Positions 27,917 to 36,384 of a stretch of 64,000 nt of DNA are shown piece by piece (the first letter of the stretch is position 1; every line of letters begins with the position of its first letter). Position numbers and translations under genes: made by a program. This DNA is from Henriciella sp. (GTDB lineage: Bacteria; Pseudomonadota; Alphaproteobacteria; Caulobacterales; Hyphomonadaceae). The stretch covers positions 146,407-210,406 of the forward strand of contig NZ_JAPYRE010000007.1 of assembly GCF_029936995.1 (NCBI RefSeq). Reading direction: 5' to 3'. The notes under the pieces were generated by a model, which did not search any database, had not been told where the DNA came from, and saw only the letters and a program-made list of their open reading frames with translations.

Positions 27917-28879
27917 ATGAGCCTGCGAGCGAACGCCTACCGATTGCTGGAAAGTACCGAGCAGAGTGGGCCTCTGTCGCGCTATCTTGACATCGCACTG
28001 ATCGTTCTGATTGCCCTGAATGTTGTCGTCGTCGCAATCGAGACCGTTCCCGGGATCTATGAAGCCAACAAGGTCGCTTTCATAATCTTCGACACCTTCT
28101 CGGTTGGTGTCTTCACTGTTGAGTATGTCGGGCGTGTGTGGGTCAGTCGCGAAGACCTGCGCTACCAGGGCAGATGGGGACGGCTACGCTACATGCTGAC
28201 CCCGATGGCTGTTGTCGATTTTCTCGCGATCGCGCCCTTCTACCTGGCTCACTTTATCGGCGTAGATCTTCGCTTCCTGCGCGCCGTGCGGATGTTGCGA
28301 GTATTCAAACTGACGCGCTACTCCAGCGCGATGAACCTCCTTCTGATTGTCTTGAAGGAAGAGGCAAGCACGCTGCTTGCTGGGTTCTTCATCCTGTTCA
28401 TCATGCTCATCCTGGCCGCCAGCGGTGCCTATATTGTCGAGCACAATGTGCAGCCGGAAGCTTTCGGATCGATACCGGAATCCATGTGGTGGGCATTGGT
28501 GACCCTGACGACCGTTGGCTATGGTGATGTAACGCCAATTACCCCGCTGGGCCGTATGTTTGGCGGCCTTGTCACAGTTATCGGGATAGGCGTGGCGGCG
28601 CTTCCGGCCGGTATCATCGCCTCGGGCCTGGCAGATCATGTTCGCCGCCGGCGAGACGACATGAAATCCTTTTACCGGCGCGCATTCGCCGATGGCGAAC
28701 TGGACGAGTATGAGAGACTGGAGATAGAACTTCAGAGAAAACGGCTTGGCGTGTCCCGGGAGGTTGCTGAACAGATCCGCGAGGAAATTGAACGTGAAGC
28801 TCCTCAGACACGGGCATGCACATGCCCGCGGTGCGGACATGAGTTCCTTCCAGAACAAGAGGCGTCGAGCACAATTTAA
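27917..28879 (+). CDS. Voltage-gated potassium channel with C-terminal cysteine motif
   Basis: The 320-residue protein has a six-helix Kv layout: an S4-like voltage sensor (DLRFLRAVRMLRVFKLTRY) and the selectivity filter TTVGYGD at about 197-203. A cytoplasmic tail carries helices and ends with CTCPRCGHEF, a half zinc-ribbon-like motif that is unusual for simple channels. The ribosome-binding site AGGGAGG is clear. It may set membrane potential during the stress for which this gene run is expressed; that is inference. Confidence 0.9.
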   Translation: MSLRANAYRLLESTEQSGPLSRYLDIALIVLIALNVVVVAIETVPGIYEANKVAFIIFDTFSVGVFTVEYVGRVWVSREDLRYQGRWGRLRYMLTPMAVVDFLAIAPFYLAHFIGVDLRFLRAVRMLRVFKLTRYSSAMNLLLIVLKEEASTLLAGFFILFIMLILAASGAYIVEHNVQPEAFGSIPESMWWALVTLTTVGYGDVTPITPLGRMFGGLVTVIGIGVAALPAGIIASGLADHVRRRRDDMKSFYRRAFADGELDEYERLEIELQRKRLGVSREVAEQIREEIEREAPQTRACTCPRCGHEFLPEQEASSTI

Positions 28880-28890
28880 AGGAAAGCCAG

Positions 28891-29448
28891 ATGATCCGGA
28901 TAATGGGACTCTCAGGGAGCCTCAGGGAAGGTTCTCTCAACAGTGCTCTACTGCGGTCCGCGCAGGAGTTGATGCCTGCCGAAGCTGTTCTGGAAAAAGG
29001 CTCCATATCGGGCATCCCGCTGTATAATGGGGATGACGAGGCAACGGACGGGATACCGCCAGCCGTTCAGGACCTGAAGCAAAAGATAAGCGCTGCGGAT
29101 GGACTCATACTTTTCACACCGGAGTACAACAATTCCATCCCCGGTGTCTTCAAGAATGCAATCGACTGGGCGAGCCGGCCATCAGCAGATATCCTAGGCG
29201 TATTCGGCGGCAAACCGGTTGCTCTTGCGGGAGCGTCCCCGGGTGGGTTTGGAACAATGCTTGCGCAGGATGCCTGGCTGAGCGTTCTGCGGACGCTGGG
29301 CACCCGGCCCTGGTTCGAAGGTCGATTGATGGTTTCGCGGGCTGCCGATGTCTTCGGCGAGACCGGCGAACTAACAGATGAAAAAACACTGGAGCGCCTG
29401 CGGCGATTTCTTCTGGGCTTCACCAGGTTTGTACAATCGCAACGCTGA
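28891..29448 (+). CDS. NADPH-dependent FMN reductase (flavodoxin-fold)
   Basis: The 185-residue protein has the phosphate loop GLSGSLREGSLNSALLR and the flavin-contact motif FTPEYNNSIPGVFKNAIDWASRP, followed by GKPVALAGASPGGFG. Such enzymes reduce flavins, quinones, azo compounds or metal ions. A quinone/electrophile role would fit the HxlR-pirin context. Starts after AAAGGAAAG. Confidence 0.9.
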   Translation: MIRIMGLSGSLREGSLNSALLRSAQELMPAEAVLEKGSISGIPLYNGDDEATDGIPPAVQDLKQKISAADGLILFTPEYNNSIPGVFKNAIDWASRPSADILGVFGGKPVALAGASPGGFGTMLAQDAWLSVLRTLGTRPWFEGRLMVSRAADVFGETGELTDEKTLERLRRFLLGFTRFVQSQR

Positions 29449-29466
29449 CGGAAAAGGAAAGCTGAA

Positions 29467-30423
29467 ATGGCGGGAAAAATCTCCGAGGCGAATGACTGGC
29501 CAGTCCTGCCTTATGCCGAGTGGGCAGACACTTGTGCAGCGCTTCATCTGTGGACGCAGATTGTTGGCAAGTACCGGCTCGCCCATACGCCGTGGATCAA
29601 CCACGCCTGGCACGCAACCTATTATGTCACGCCACGGGGCATCACGACCGGTCCGGTACCGGACGGTAATAACTCGATCACGCTGACTTTCGACCTGAAG
29701 GAACATCGCCTTGTCGGTGAGAGTGCGGACCGTACCGAACATTTCGATCTTGAGGATATGAGTGTTGCGGATTTCCTGACCAGGACGACCAGCCTGGTTG
29801 AAACATTGGGAGGCCACATGGACATACATGGCGCGCCCAACGAAATCCCGGACGCCAGACCCTTTAGCCAGGATGATGTTGTGCGCCCTTACAACAGAGG
29901 CGCTGTCGGGCGATACCACCGGGCGTTGCTGTTGATCAGCCAGGTGTTCGAGAAGTTCCGGACCGGCTTTCTTGGCAAGGTCTCGCCTGTGCATCTGTTC
30001 TGGGGATCATTCGATCTTGCGGTCACGCGCTTTTCTGGCCAAGAGGCTCCATTACACCCAGGTGGCGTTCCAGCATTGCCCGACGAAATCACACAAGAGG
30101 CTTACAGCCATGAAGTGTCTTCTGCTGGGTTCTGGCCAGGCGGAGGTGATGTCGATGAACCTATGTTCTATTCCTACGCCTATCCGGTCCCGCCTGACTT
30201 TTCAGATCATGCGGTCACGCCAGCGTCCGCCTACTTTGAACCATCGCTTGGAGAATTTGTGCTGCCATATGAGGCAATAAGGAAAAGCGCATCTCCCGAG
30301 AGTGATCTCCTGTCCTTTCTTCAGTCAACCTATGCCGTGACGGCCGATTTGCTGAACTGGGACAGGGAAACCCTGGAATGCGATTTCGGCATGCCGCGAA
30401 TTCCTCGCAAAGTAAACGTCTGA
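29467..30423 (+). CDS. DUF5996 family protein
   Basis: The 318-residue protein carries the DUF5996 pattern: WPVLPYAEWADTCAALHLW, TQIVGKYRLAHTPWINHAW and YYVTPRGITTGPVP. No biochemical function is established for the family. It is the last gene of the run starting at 23862 and is followed by a probable terminator hairpin at 30621. Confidence 0.85.
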   Translation: MAGKISEANDWPVLPYAEWADTCAALHLWTQIVGKYRLAHTPWINHAWHATYYVTPRGITTGPVPDGNNSITLTFDLKEHRLVGESADRTEHFDLEDMSVADFLTRTTSLVETLGGHMDIHGAPNEIPDARPFSQDDVVRPYNRGAVGRYHRALLLISQVFEKFRTGFLGKVSPVHLFWGSFDLAVTRFSGQEAPLHPGGVPALPDEITQEAYSHEVSSAGFWPGGGDVDEPMFYSYAYPVPPDFSDHAVTPASAYFEPSLGEFVLPYEAIRKSASPESDLLSFLQSTYAVTADLLNWDRETLECDFGMPRIPRKVNV

Positions 30424-30620
30424 ACGCGTGACGGAATGAGCGTTCTCGCAACCGTGCAATACCGCGTCCCCCATCGATGACGGTCTGCGACGAACGTGAA
30501 TGGCTGTCCGTTTTTGTCAGACCGAGAGCTCGCAGCTCTGATCCGATAGACAATTCCTGAACGCGGACGCGTGGTTACGAAAAGGCCATGCAAACTACGT
30601 TGCCTTTCTTCATATCACAT

Positions 30621-30640
30621 CCCGGAACCAGTCCGGGTTT
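30621..30640 (+). terminator. Probable terminator after the DUF5996 gene
   Basis: A hairpin CCCGGA-ACCAG-TCCGGG is followed by TTT. It lies between the end of the pirin-to-DUF5996 run and the copper-regulated promoter of the first DUF305 gene. The U-tract is short. Confidence 0.45.
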
Positions 30641-30657
30641 CCTCCGTTGGTGATCTT

Positions 30658-30674
30658 ATACCCCCCATAGGTAT
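30658..30674. promoter_or_regulatory. CsoR-type operator A, before first DUF305 gene
   Basis: ATACCCCCCATAGGTAT fits the half-sites ATACC/GGTAT of the ATACCCC-N3-GGGGTAT element repeated in this window. It lies 16 bp before the DUF305 start. The right arm is degenerate. The 49 bp before the gene are recognisably homologous to those before the second DUF305 copy (shared CCTCCGTT block). Confidence 0.6.
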
Positions 30675-30689
30675 CGAGGAAATAACACG

Positions 30690-31250
30690 ATGAAGATGAA
30701 AACCAGCTATTGGCGGTTTGCCGCGATGATTGCGACCTCAGCGGCCATAATGCTCGGGCTGATGTATCTGAACACCTATGCCTGGGAGCATGTCCGCTGG
30801 AGTGAGACGCGCTTCTACATGGCCTTCATCATGGGTGCGGCCATGGCCGTCGTGATGCTGAGCTTCATGCTGAACATGTATAGGAACCGGCGGGTCAATC
30901 TTGGCATCTATGCCGGCGCGGCGGTCGTTTTCGTGCTGGCCCTCTGGCTCGTTCGCAGCCAGGCCACAGTGGAGGACCGCTCCTACATGGAGGCCATGAT
31001 CCCGCACCATTCGATCGCCATCATGACCAGTGAACGCGCCAATATTGACGATGTTCGCGTGAGAGAACTCGCTGATGAAATCATCACCGCGCAGCGCCGT
31101 GAGATCAAGGAAATGGAATGGCTGATCTCCGACATCGCCGCGAACGGTCCGGCAGCAACCGAAAGCGAGGCAGCCACCCGCCCCGTGCCTGATTTCGAGG
31201 GCCAGCTGGATCCCGTACAGCCCGCCGGAAGCAATGTTGGAGAGGAGTAA
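30690..31250 (+). CDS. DUF305 membrane protein, copy 1
   Basis: The 186-residue protein has three membrane helices (FAAMIATSAAIMLGLMYL, FYMAFIMGAAMAVVMLSF, NLGIYAGAAVVFVLALWL) and a C-terminal part of the DUF305 domain with MIPHHSIAIMTSERA and QRREIKEMEWLI. His/Met motifs of this kind are typical of copper-island proteins, but the function is not established. A near-identical copy, differing at about six residues, lies at 50976. It is followed directly by a glutaredoxin-MauE fusion gene and preceded by a CsoR-type operator. Confidence 0.85.
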   Translation: MKMKTSYWRFAAMIATSAAIMLGLMYLNTYAWEHVRWSETRFYMAFIMGAAMAVVMLSFMLNMYRNRRVNLGIYAGAAVVFVLALWLVRSQATVEDRSYMEAMIPHHSIAIMTSERANIDDVRVRELADEIITAQRREIKEMEWLISDIAANGPAATESEAATRPVPDFEGQLDPVQPAGSNVGEE

Positions 31251-31252
31251 GC

Positions 31253-32014
31253 ATGATGTCCCAGGCAAGCAGCGAGAAGGCCATTCTCTATCGCATGGTC
31301 ATGGACGAGCACCTTTGCCCTTTCGGGCTCAAATCCAAATGGCTTCTGAAGCGCAAGGGTTTCGAGGTTGAAGACCACCACCTTGAAACCCGTCAGGAAA
31401 CAGACGCCTTTCAGCGCGAACACAATGTCAACACGACACCACAAACCTTCATCAATGGCGAGCGCGTGGGCGGCTATGAGGAACTTCGGGAACGCTTTAC
31501 CGACTACCGGAAGAATGCGGACGAAACGACTTACACGCCTGTTCTCGTCATATTCGGGGTCAGTGCGTTGATGGCGCTAATGGTTGCATGGGGCACGCTG
31601 GGTACTCTTATCACCATCCGGACCATCGAGTGGTTTGCCGCATTCGCCATGACTTTACTGGCGGTCCAGAAGCTTCAGGATATCGAAAGCTTCTCGACCA
31701 TGTTCCTGAACTACGATCTCCTGGCCCAGAAACAGGTTTCATATGGATACGTCTATCCAGTTGGCGAAGCGACTGCCGGCGTATTGATGATCGCAGGCGG
31801 GATATTGGGCCTGATCGGTGCCCCCATCGCCCTCTTGATCGGCACTGTGGGCGCCATTTCGGTTTTCAAGGCCGTCTATATCGACAAGCGGGAGCTCAAA
31901 TGCGCCTGTGTCGGTGGCAATTCGAACGTCCCGCTAGGTTTCATCTCACTTTCGGAAAACCTTGTCATGATGGCCATGGGACTCTGGATGCCAATCAAGG
32001 CGCTGATCGGCTAG
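31253..32014 (+). CDS. Glutaredoxin-like domain fused to a MauE/DoxX-type membrane domain
   Basis: Residues ~1-85 form a thioredoxin-fold glutaredoxin (ILYRMVMDEHLCPFGLKSKW, then TTPQTFINGERVGGYEELRE). The active site is CPFG, so the usual second cysteine is missing. Residues ~95-250 form a four-helix membrane domain of the MauE/DoxX kind with a cytoplasmic or periplasmic CACVGG motif. The combination suggests thiol or disulfide handling across the membrane. Its start is 2 bp after the DUF305 stop, so the two are coupled. Confidence 0.8.
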   Translation: MMSQASSEKAILYRMVMDEHLCPFGLKSKWLLKRKGFEVEDHHLETRQETDAFQREHNVNTTPQTFINGERVGGYEELRERFTDYRKNADETTYTPVLVIFGVSALMALMVAWGTLGTLITIRTIEWFAAFAMTLLAVQKLQDIESFSTMFLNYDLLAQKQVSYGYVYPVGEATAGVLMIAGGILGLIGAPIALLIGTVGAISVFKAVYIDKRELKCACVGGNSNVPLGFISLSENLVMMAMGLWMPIKALIG

Positions 32015-32107
32015 CGCGTTCCTGAACCGGTCCATAAGCCTGATGTGACACCGGCTCCAGGAATGTCGGGCACTCCATTTTCTGCCGACAAAAGTGTTGC
32101 TTGAAAA

Positions 32108-32124
32108 ACACCCCCATGGGGTAT
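32108..32124. promoter_or_regulatory. CsoR-type operator B
   Basis: ACACCCCCATGGGGTAT matches the element of this regulon. It lies 12 bp before the start of the small Cys/His-rich gene and between a possible -35 (TTGCTT) and -10 (TATATG), so repressor binding would block RNA polymerase. Confidence 0.65.
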
Positions 32125-32135
32125 ATGGTTCGCGT

Positions 32136-32519
32136 ATGAACGTGTTTGCCGCAACGCTCGTAACGATACTCTTCACCTTATCGCAGGTGATCTGCGGCTG
32201 CCCTCATCTCAGTTCGACATTTTCCGATCCGGCGGAAGGCGTTTCCCCTTATTCTCACCAGGTCCATACGAACGACCGTGAAGCGCCATGCGAGAAAGAT
32301 CGCCGTCACTGCAATCAGCACGCCGCCGCTGTCGCGCAACCTGAAGCAGCCGCCAAGACGATATCGCCTGGCGAGAGCAAACCGGTTTTCCTGCCCTTAA
32401 CGTCACGCCTCATGCCGGCATTCTGGTCTCGCAGCATTGCAATCGCCATACGATATGGTGGCAGACCGGTGCTGAAGTTTCAAACTCCTGTTACGCTAAA
32501 AACCCGTCTTCTGAACTGA
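32136..32519 (+). CDS. Small secreted Cys/His-rich protein upstream of copA (unknown, 'TPVxLKxRLLN' type)
   Basis: The 127-residue protein has a signal peptide (FAATLVTILFTLSQVI) followed by CGCPH, then CEKDRRHCNQH. It ends with TPVTLKTRLLN. The same ending, TPVSLKQRLLN, closes the small protein at 53433, which also follows a CsoR operator and precedes copper-efflux genes. The open frame reaches 32094, but that would place the operator inside the gene; ATG 32136 is used, with almost no leader. No known family is assigned. It could bind copper in the periplasm or act as a copper-sensing leader peptide. Confidence 0.65.
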   Translation: MNVFAATLVTILFTLSQVICGCPHLSSTFSDPAEGVSPYSHQVHTNDREAPCEKDRRHCNQHAAAVAQPEAAAKTISPGESKPVFLPLTSRLMPAFWSRSIAIAIRYGGRPVLKFQTPVTLKTRLLN

Positions 32520-32578
32520 GTTCGCGCCGCGCCGCGCAAGCGGCCCGACGCATTCCAACTCAAATCACGGAGATCGAC

Positions 32579-34426
32579 GTGCTCAACAGACGACATGTAT
32601 TACAGGCGGGGCTTGGTGCTGGCGCTGCCTACGGGGCTACCAGCCTCCTGCCCGCTTGGGCGAGATCAGCGAGCCGCGGAAATCTCGGAATTCCCTCGCT
32701 CGCCGGCACCGAATTCGACCTGGATATATCGAGATTCCCGGTGCGCGTAGGCGGAAAGGCGGGCCTGGCGACCGGCATAAACGGCACGCTGCCGGCTCCC
32801 CTGCTCCGGTTCCGGGAGGGTGACGATATCACGCTGAACGTCACCAACAGGCTGGATGAAGACACTTCGATTCATTGGCATGGACTGTTGGTGCCATTTC
32901 ACATGGACGGTGTTCCAGGAGTCAGTTTTCCGGGAATCAAGCCCGGCGAGACGTTCAGTTACAAATTCAGGATTCCGCAGAATGGCACCTACTGGTACCA
33001 TTCTCACTCCGGTCTACAGGAACAGCTCGGACATTATGGTCCGATCGTGATTGATCCAAAAGATGCCGATCCTGTCGCGTATGACAGGGAGTATGTTCTC
33101 GTTCTGAGCGATTGGAGTTTTACCAGCCCTCACAGGCTGTACGGCAAGCTGAAGAAAAATGCCGAAAGCCTGAACTTCAATCAACCGACCCTCACCGAAC
33201 CGACAGGTCTTGGTGGTATGTGGGGACAGATGCGCATGAGCCCGCGTGATCTCGCTGACGTCACAGGGGCAACCTATACCTATCTGATCAATGGCCAGTC
33301 GACAGAAGACAATTTCAACATGGTCTTCCGACCAGGCGAGAAAGTTCGCCTCAGGATTGTCAATGCCGCGGCCATGACCCTGTTCAATGTCAGGATACCG
33401 GGACTGCCCATGACCGTGGTTCAGTCTGATGGGCTGAACATACAGCCTGTCGAGACCGATGAGTTTCAGATGGGCGTGGCTGAAACCTACGATATCATCG
33501 TGGAGCCCACCGAAGAACGCGCCTATGCATTTGTGGCAGAGTCCATCGATCGTTCAGGCCAGGCTGTTGCTACGCTGGGCCCGCGTCCGGGAATGCGGGC
33601 AGAAGAACCCGAGATGCGGGCGGTTCCAATGCTCACAATGCGGGACATGGGTATGGATCACAGCATGATGGGCGGCATGTCCGGTATGGACGATGGCAAT
33701 GTGTCAGGCATGGATCATGATGCCAGTGAGGACATGACGTCCGGCACCAAAGACCATAGCGGCATGAGCGGTCACGAGATGGGCAACATGGCCATGAAGC
33801 CGGACCCGCACGGACCATCCGTCCAGCCCGCCAGAAAGCTTGAGGCCGACATTCAGCGCGGCCCAGGGGTGGCCAATGTCGCGGCCATGCCAATGAGCCG
33901 GCTGGACGAACCGGGGATTGGTCTTGATGACGTTCCTCACCGCACGCTCACATACAGCCAGTTGCGTGCACTTGAGATGAACGAGGACCACAGACCGCCC
34001 GGGCGGGAGATCGTCGTTCATCTGACCTCGAACATGGAACGTTATATGTGGTCCTTCGATGGCGTGAAGTTTTCCGAGGTAACCGAATCCATCAAATTCT
34101 ATGAAGGTGAACGGGTTCGCCTGACCCTGATCAATGACACCATGATGCCGCACCCGATCCACCTGCACGGCATGTTCTTCGATCTCGTCAATGGCGGCGG
34201 CCATCATCTTCCCCGCAAGCATACGGTGATCGTGAAACCGGCAGACAAGGTCAGTGTCGACATCTCCGCGGAGCATGTCGGCGACTGGGCATTTCACTGC
34301 CACCTTCTATACCACATGCACGCTGGCATGATGCAGGTCGTGAGCGTGATCCCGGAAGCTCCGGCTGACACCGGGACCGCGTCCATGGATCATGAGAACA
34401 TGAATCACGGGGAGGTACACTCATGA
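32579..34426 (+). CDS. copA: CopA-type multicopper oxidase (copper resistance)
   Basis: This periplasmic oxidase of Cu(I) has 615 residues. A Tat signal (NRRHVLQAG) opens the protein. Cupredoxin copper ligands are complete: HWHG at 99-102, WYHSHSG at 139-145, HPIHLHGMF and HCHLLYHMHAGMM near the C-terminus. A Met/His-rich insert (about 355-405, with repeats like MSGMDDGN and HSGMSGHEMGNMAM) is typical of PcoA/CopA. The start is GTG with ACGGAG 6 bp before it. The stop overlaps copB by ATGA. Confidence 0.95.
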   Translation: MLNRRHVLQAGLGAGAAYGATSLLPAWARSASRGNLGIPSLAGTEFDLDISRFPVRVGGKAGLATGINGTLPAPLLRFREGDDITLNVTNRLDEDTSIHWHGLLVPFHMDGVPGVSFPGIKPGETFSYKFRIPQNGTYWYHSHSGLQEQLGHYGPIVIDPKDADPVAYDREYVLVLSDWSFTSPHRLYGKLKKNAESLNFNQPTLTEPTGLGGMWGQMRMSPRDLADVTGATYTYLINGQSTEDNFNMVFRPGEKVRLRIVNAAAMTLFNVRIPGLPMTVVQSDGLNIQPVETDEFQMGVAETYDIIVEPTEERAYAFVAESIDRSGQAVATLGPRPGMRAEEPEMRAVPMLTMRDMGMDHSMMGGMSGMDDGNVSGMDHDASEDMTSGTKDHSGMSGHEMGNMAMKPDPHGPSVQPARKLEADIQRGPGVANVAAMPMSRLDEPGIGLDDVPHRTLTYSQLRALEMNEDHRPPGREIVVHLTSNMERYMWSFDGVKFSEVTESIKFYEGERVRLTLINDTMMPHPIHLHGMFFDLVNGGGHHLPRKHTVIVKPADKVSVDISAEHVGDWAFHCHLLYHMHAGMMQVVSVIPEAPADTGTASMDHENMNHGEVHS

Positions 34427-35226
34427 CTTTCCGTTCGACAGGCCTGACCCTGCTCACCGCGTTTTCCTTTATTGGCTCTGGAACAGCCCTCGCACAAGAC
34501 GCACCACAAACGGCGCCCTGGAATCAGGCTGAAGCCATCTATGGCGAAGAAGCCATGACCGAGGCTCGCAAGGACATTCAGGCGGAAGGCGGTGCTCAAC
34601 CGGCTTTCATGATCATGGCCGACAGGCTCGAAGTCCAGTTTGCAGACGATGAGGACACGCTGCTCTGGGATGGTCAGGGCTGGTATGGCGGCGACATCAA
34701 CAAGTTCTGGGTTAAAACAGAAGGCGATGTATCCCTTGATGCCGGCAAGATAGAGGACGCGGAGGTTCAGGCGCTCTGGTCGCGTGCAATTACCCGTTAC
34801 TTCGACCTTCAGGCGGGTCTGCGTCAGGACCTTGAACCGGAAGGGCGAACCCATGCGGTCCTTGGCCTTCAGGGGCTCGCGCCCTACTGGTTCGAAGTCG
34901 ATGGTGCCGCCTTCCTCAGTACGGACGGTGACCTGACGGCCAGGGGCGAAGCGGAGTATGACCTGCACCTGACGCAACGCCTCGTGCTGCAGCCTCGGGC
35001 GGAGATAGAATTCTCCGCACAGGACATCCCTGAACGCGAACTTGGGACGGGTCTGACCGGCCTCAATGCCGGTGTGCGGCTCCGTTACGATATTCGCCGC
35101 GAATTCGGTCCCTATATCGGCGTCGAATGGCAAAGTGCTTTTGGCGGGACCCGCGACATGATTGAAGCCGCAGGCGGCGAGGCAAACCAGGCGGTTTTCC
35201 TTATCGGCCTCCGGACCTGGTACTAG
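34423..35226 (+). CDS. copB: CopB/PcoB-type outer-membrane copper resistance protein
   Basis: The 267-residue protein has a signal peptide ending in GTALAQ and the PcoB/CopB beta-barrel signatures DRLEVQFADDEDTLLWDGQGWYGGD shortened here to DTLLWDGQGWYGG, then YFDLQAGLRQDL and GLQGLAPYWFEVDGAAF. It is co-translated with copA. It lacks the long Met/His-rich N-terminal stretch seen in some CopB proteins. Confidence 0.93.
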   Translation: MTFRSTGLTLLTAFSFIGSGTALAQDAPQTAPWNQAEAIYGEEAMTEARKDIQAEGGAQPAFMIMADRLEVQFADDEDTLLWDGQGWYGGDINKFWVKTEGDVSLDAGKIEDAEVQALWSRAITRYFDLQAGLRQDLEPEGRTHAVLGLQGLAPYWFEVDGAAFLSTDGDLTARGEAEYDLHLTQRLVLQPRAEIEFSAQDIPERELGTGLTGLNAGVRLRYDIRREFGPYIGVEWQSAFGGTRDMIEAAGGEANQAVFLIGLRTWY

Positions 35227-35235
35227 GAGGCCATT

Positions 35236-36381
35236 ATGGAAAACCTGATCGAACCGAACATCCACCCTATCCTGGTACATTTTACCTATGCCCTGGGTGT
35301 CTCGGCAGCCCTTGCCTATATCGGCACACTTTTCCTGCCTGCAGGGCGTATGCGTGACAATCTCCGCCCGGCAGCAGATTGGATGCTGGCACTGGCGTCC
35401 GTCGCGGTCATTGCAACCATCGCTGCAGGCTTTCAGGCTTACTATAGCGTCGCGCATGACGGCCCCTCGCATGAAGCGATGACAACCCACCGGAACTGGG
35501 CTGTCCCAAGCGGTCTTGCCCTGCTCGCACTCGCAGCCTGGCGCTGGGTCCGCAGGGCCTCGGCTCCGGGCACCCTCTTCACGTTTGCGGCGGTGATCGT
35601 TGCCGGACTCCTCACGGTCACCGCCTGGTGGGGCGGAACCATTGTCTACAAATATGGTCTTGGTGTGCAGAGCCTGCCGGAAGCGAGCGGCCCGGGTCAC
35701 GATCACGATCATGGTGGCGGATCTGAATCTGGCCAGGGCCACGATAATGCTGACGGACATCATGGCAGCGCGACTTCGTCGCCTGAAGAACCAGAGCCTG
35801 CTGAAGCCGGCACGCCTGATTCAAAGCCTGCCGGGCATGACAATTCGGACGGGCATCATGGTTCTGCTGGCAATTCCAGTTCGGCGGACGATCAGGACAC
35901 CCATGCCGGTCCCGACACACCAACAGGTGTTCCTGCCGGACATGACAACTCTGATGGCCACCATGATCCCTTGCCCGCCTCTGCTGACGAGCGAGCAATT
36001 CTCGACATAATCAATGCCGTCGAGACAGGCTGGGAAAACGGAAACGGCGAACCTTTCCGCACTCATTTCCAGGACTGGGACGGAGCAAGGTATTTCGAAT
36101 CCGGTGGCGGGAATACCGGCCTCGATGATCTCGTTGAAAATCATGTCGAACCGGAAAAGGACGCGATACCGGATCTCGACCTGGGCTTCTCAAATATTCA
36201 TATCCACTTCGAGGGCGACAATTTCGCTTGGGCTGTGGCAGATACGACCGTCACGGGCACCCTTGCATCCAGCGGAGAAAGGCTCGACCGGACGGGCAAG
36301 CAGACCATGCTTTTCCGTAAGATCGGCACTGCCTGGAATGTCGTTCACACGCATTCATCCTCAAGAGCGTCGCGGCGGTAG
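35236..36381 (+). CDS. DUF2231 membrane domain - His-rich repeats - SnoaL/NTF2-like domain fusion
   Basis: The 381-residue protein has three parts. Residues 1-150 are a four-helix DUF2231-like domain (NIHPILVHFTYALGVSAALAYI). Residues ~150-245 form a soluble linker with HDHDHGGG and three copies of GHDN(A/S)DGHHG, very likely metal-binding. Residues ~250-375 form an NTF2/SnoaL-like domain (ILDIINAVETGWENGNGEPF, TMLFRKIGTAWNVVHTH). The order is unusual. It is placed 9 bp after copB and 3 bp before an acyltransferase gene, so it belongs to the copAB operon. The function is unknown; a copper-binding accessory role is inferred. Confidence 0.75.
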   Translation: MENLIEPNIHPILVHFTYALGVSAALAYIGTLFLPAGRMRDNLRPAADWMLALASVAVIATIAAGFQAYYSVAHDGPSHEAMTTHRNWAVPSGLALLALAAWRWVRRASAPGTLFTFAAVIVAGLLTVTAWWGGTIVYKYGLGVQSLPEASGPGHDHDHGGGSESGQGHDNADGHHGSATSSPEEPEPAEAGTPDSKPAGHDNSDGHHGSAGNSSSADDQDTHAGPDTPTGVPAGHDNSDGHHDPLPASADERAILDIINAVETGWENGNGEPFRTHFQDWDGARYFESGGGNTGLDDLVENHVEPEKDAIPDLDLGFSNIHIHFEGDNFAWAVADTTVTGTLASSGERLDRTGKQTMLFRKIGTAWNVVHTHSSSRASRR

Positions 36382-36384
36382 ACC

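Noticed and set aside
30621..30690. Riboswitch or leader RNA before the DUF305 gene
   Set aside because: The only structure is a short hairpin best read as a terminator, and the promoter/operator lies after it.
34405..35763. 452-codon minus-strand frame
   Set aside because: Antisense shadow of copB and of the DUF2231 fusion gene.
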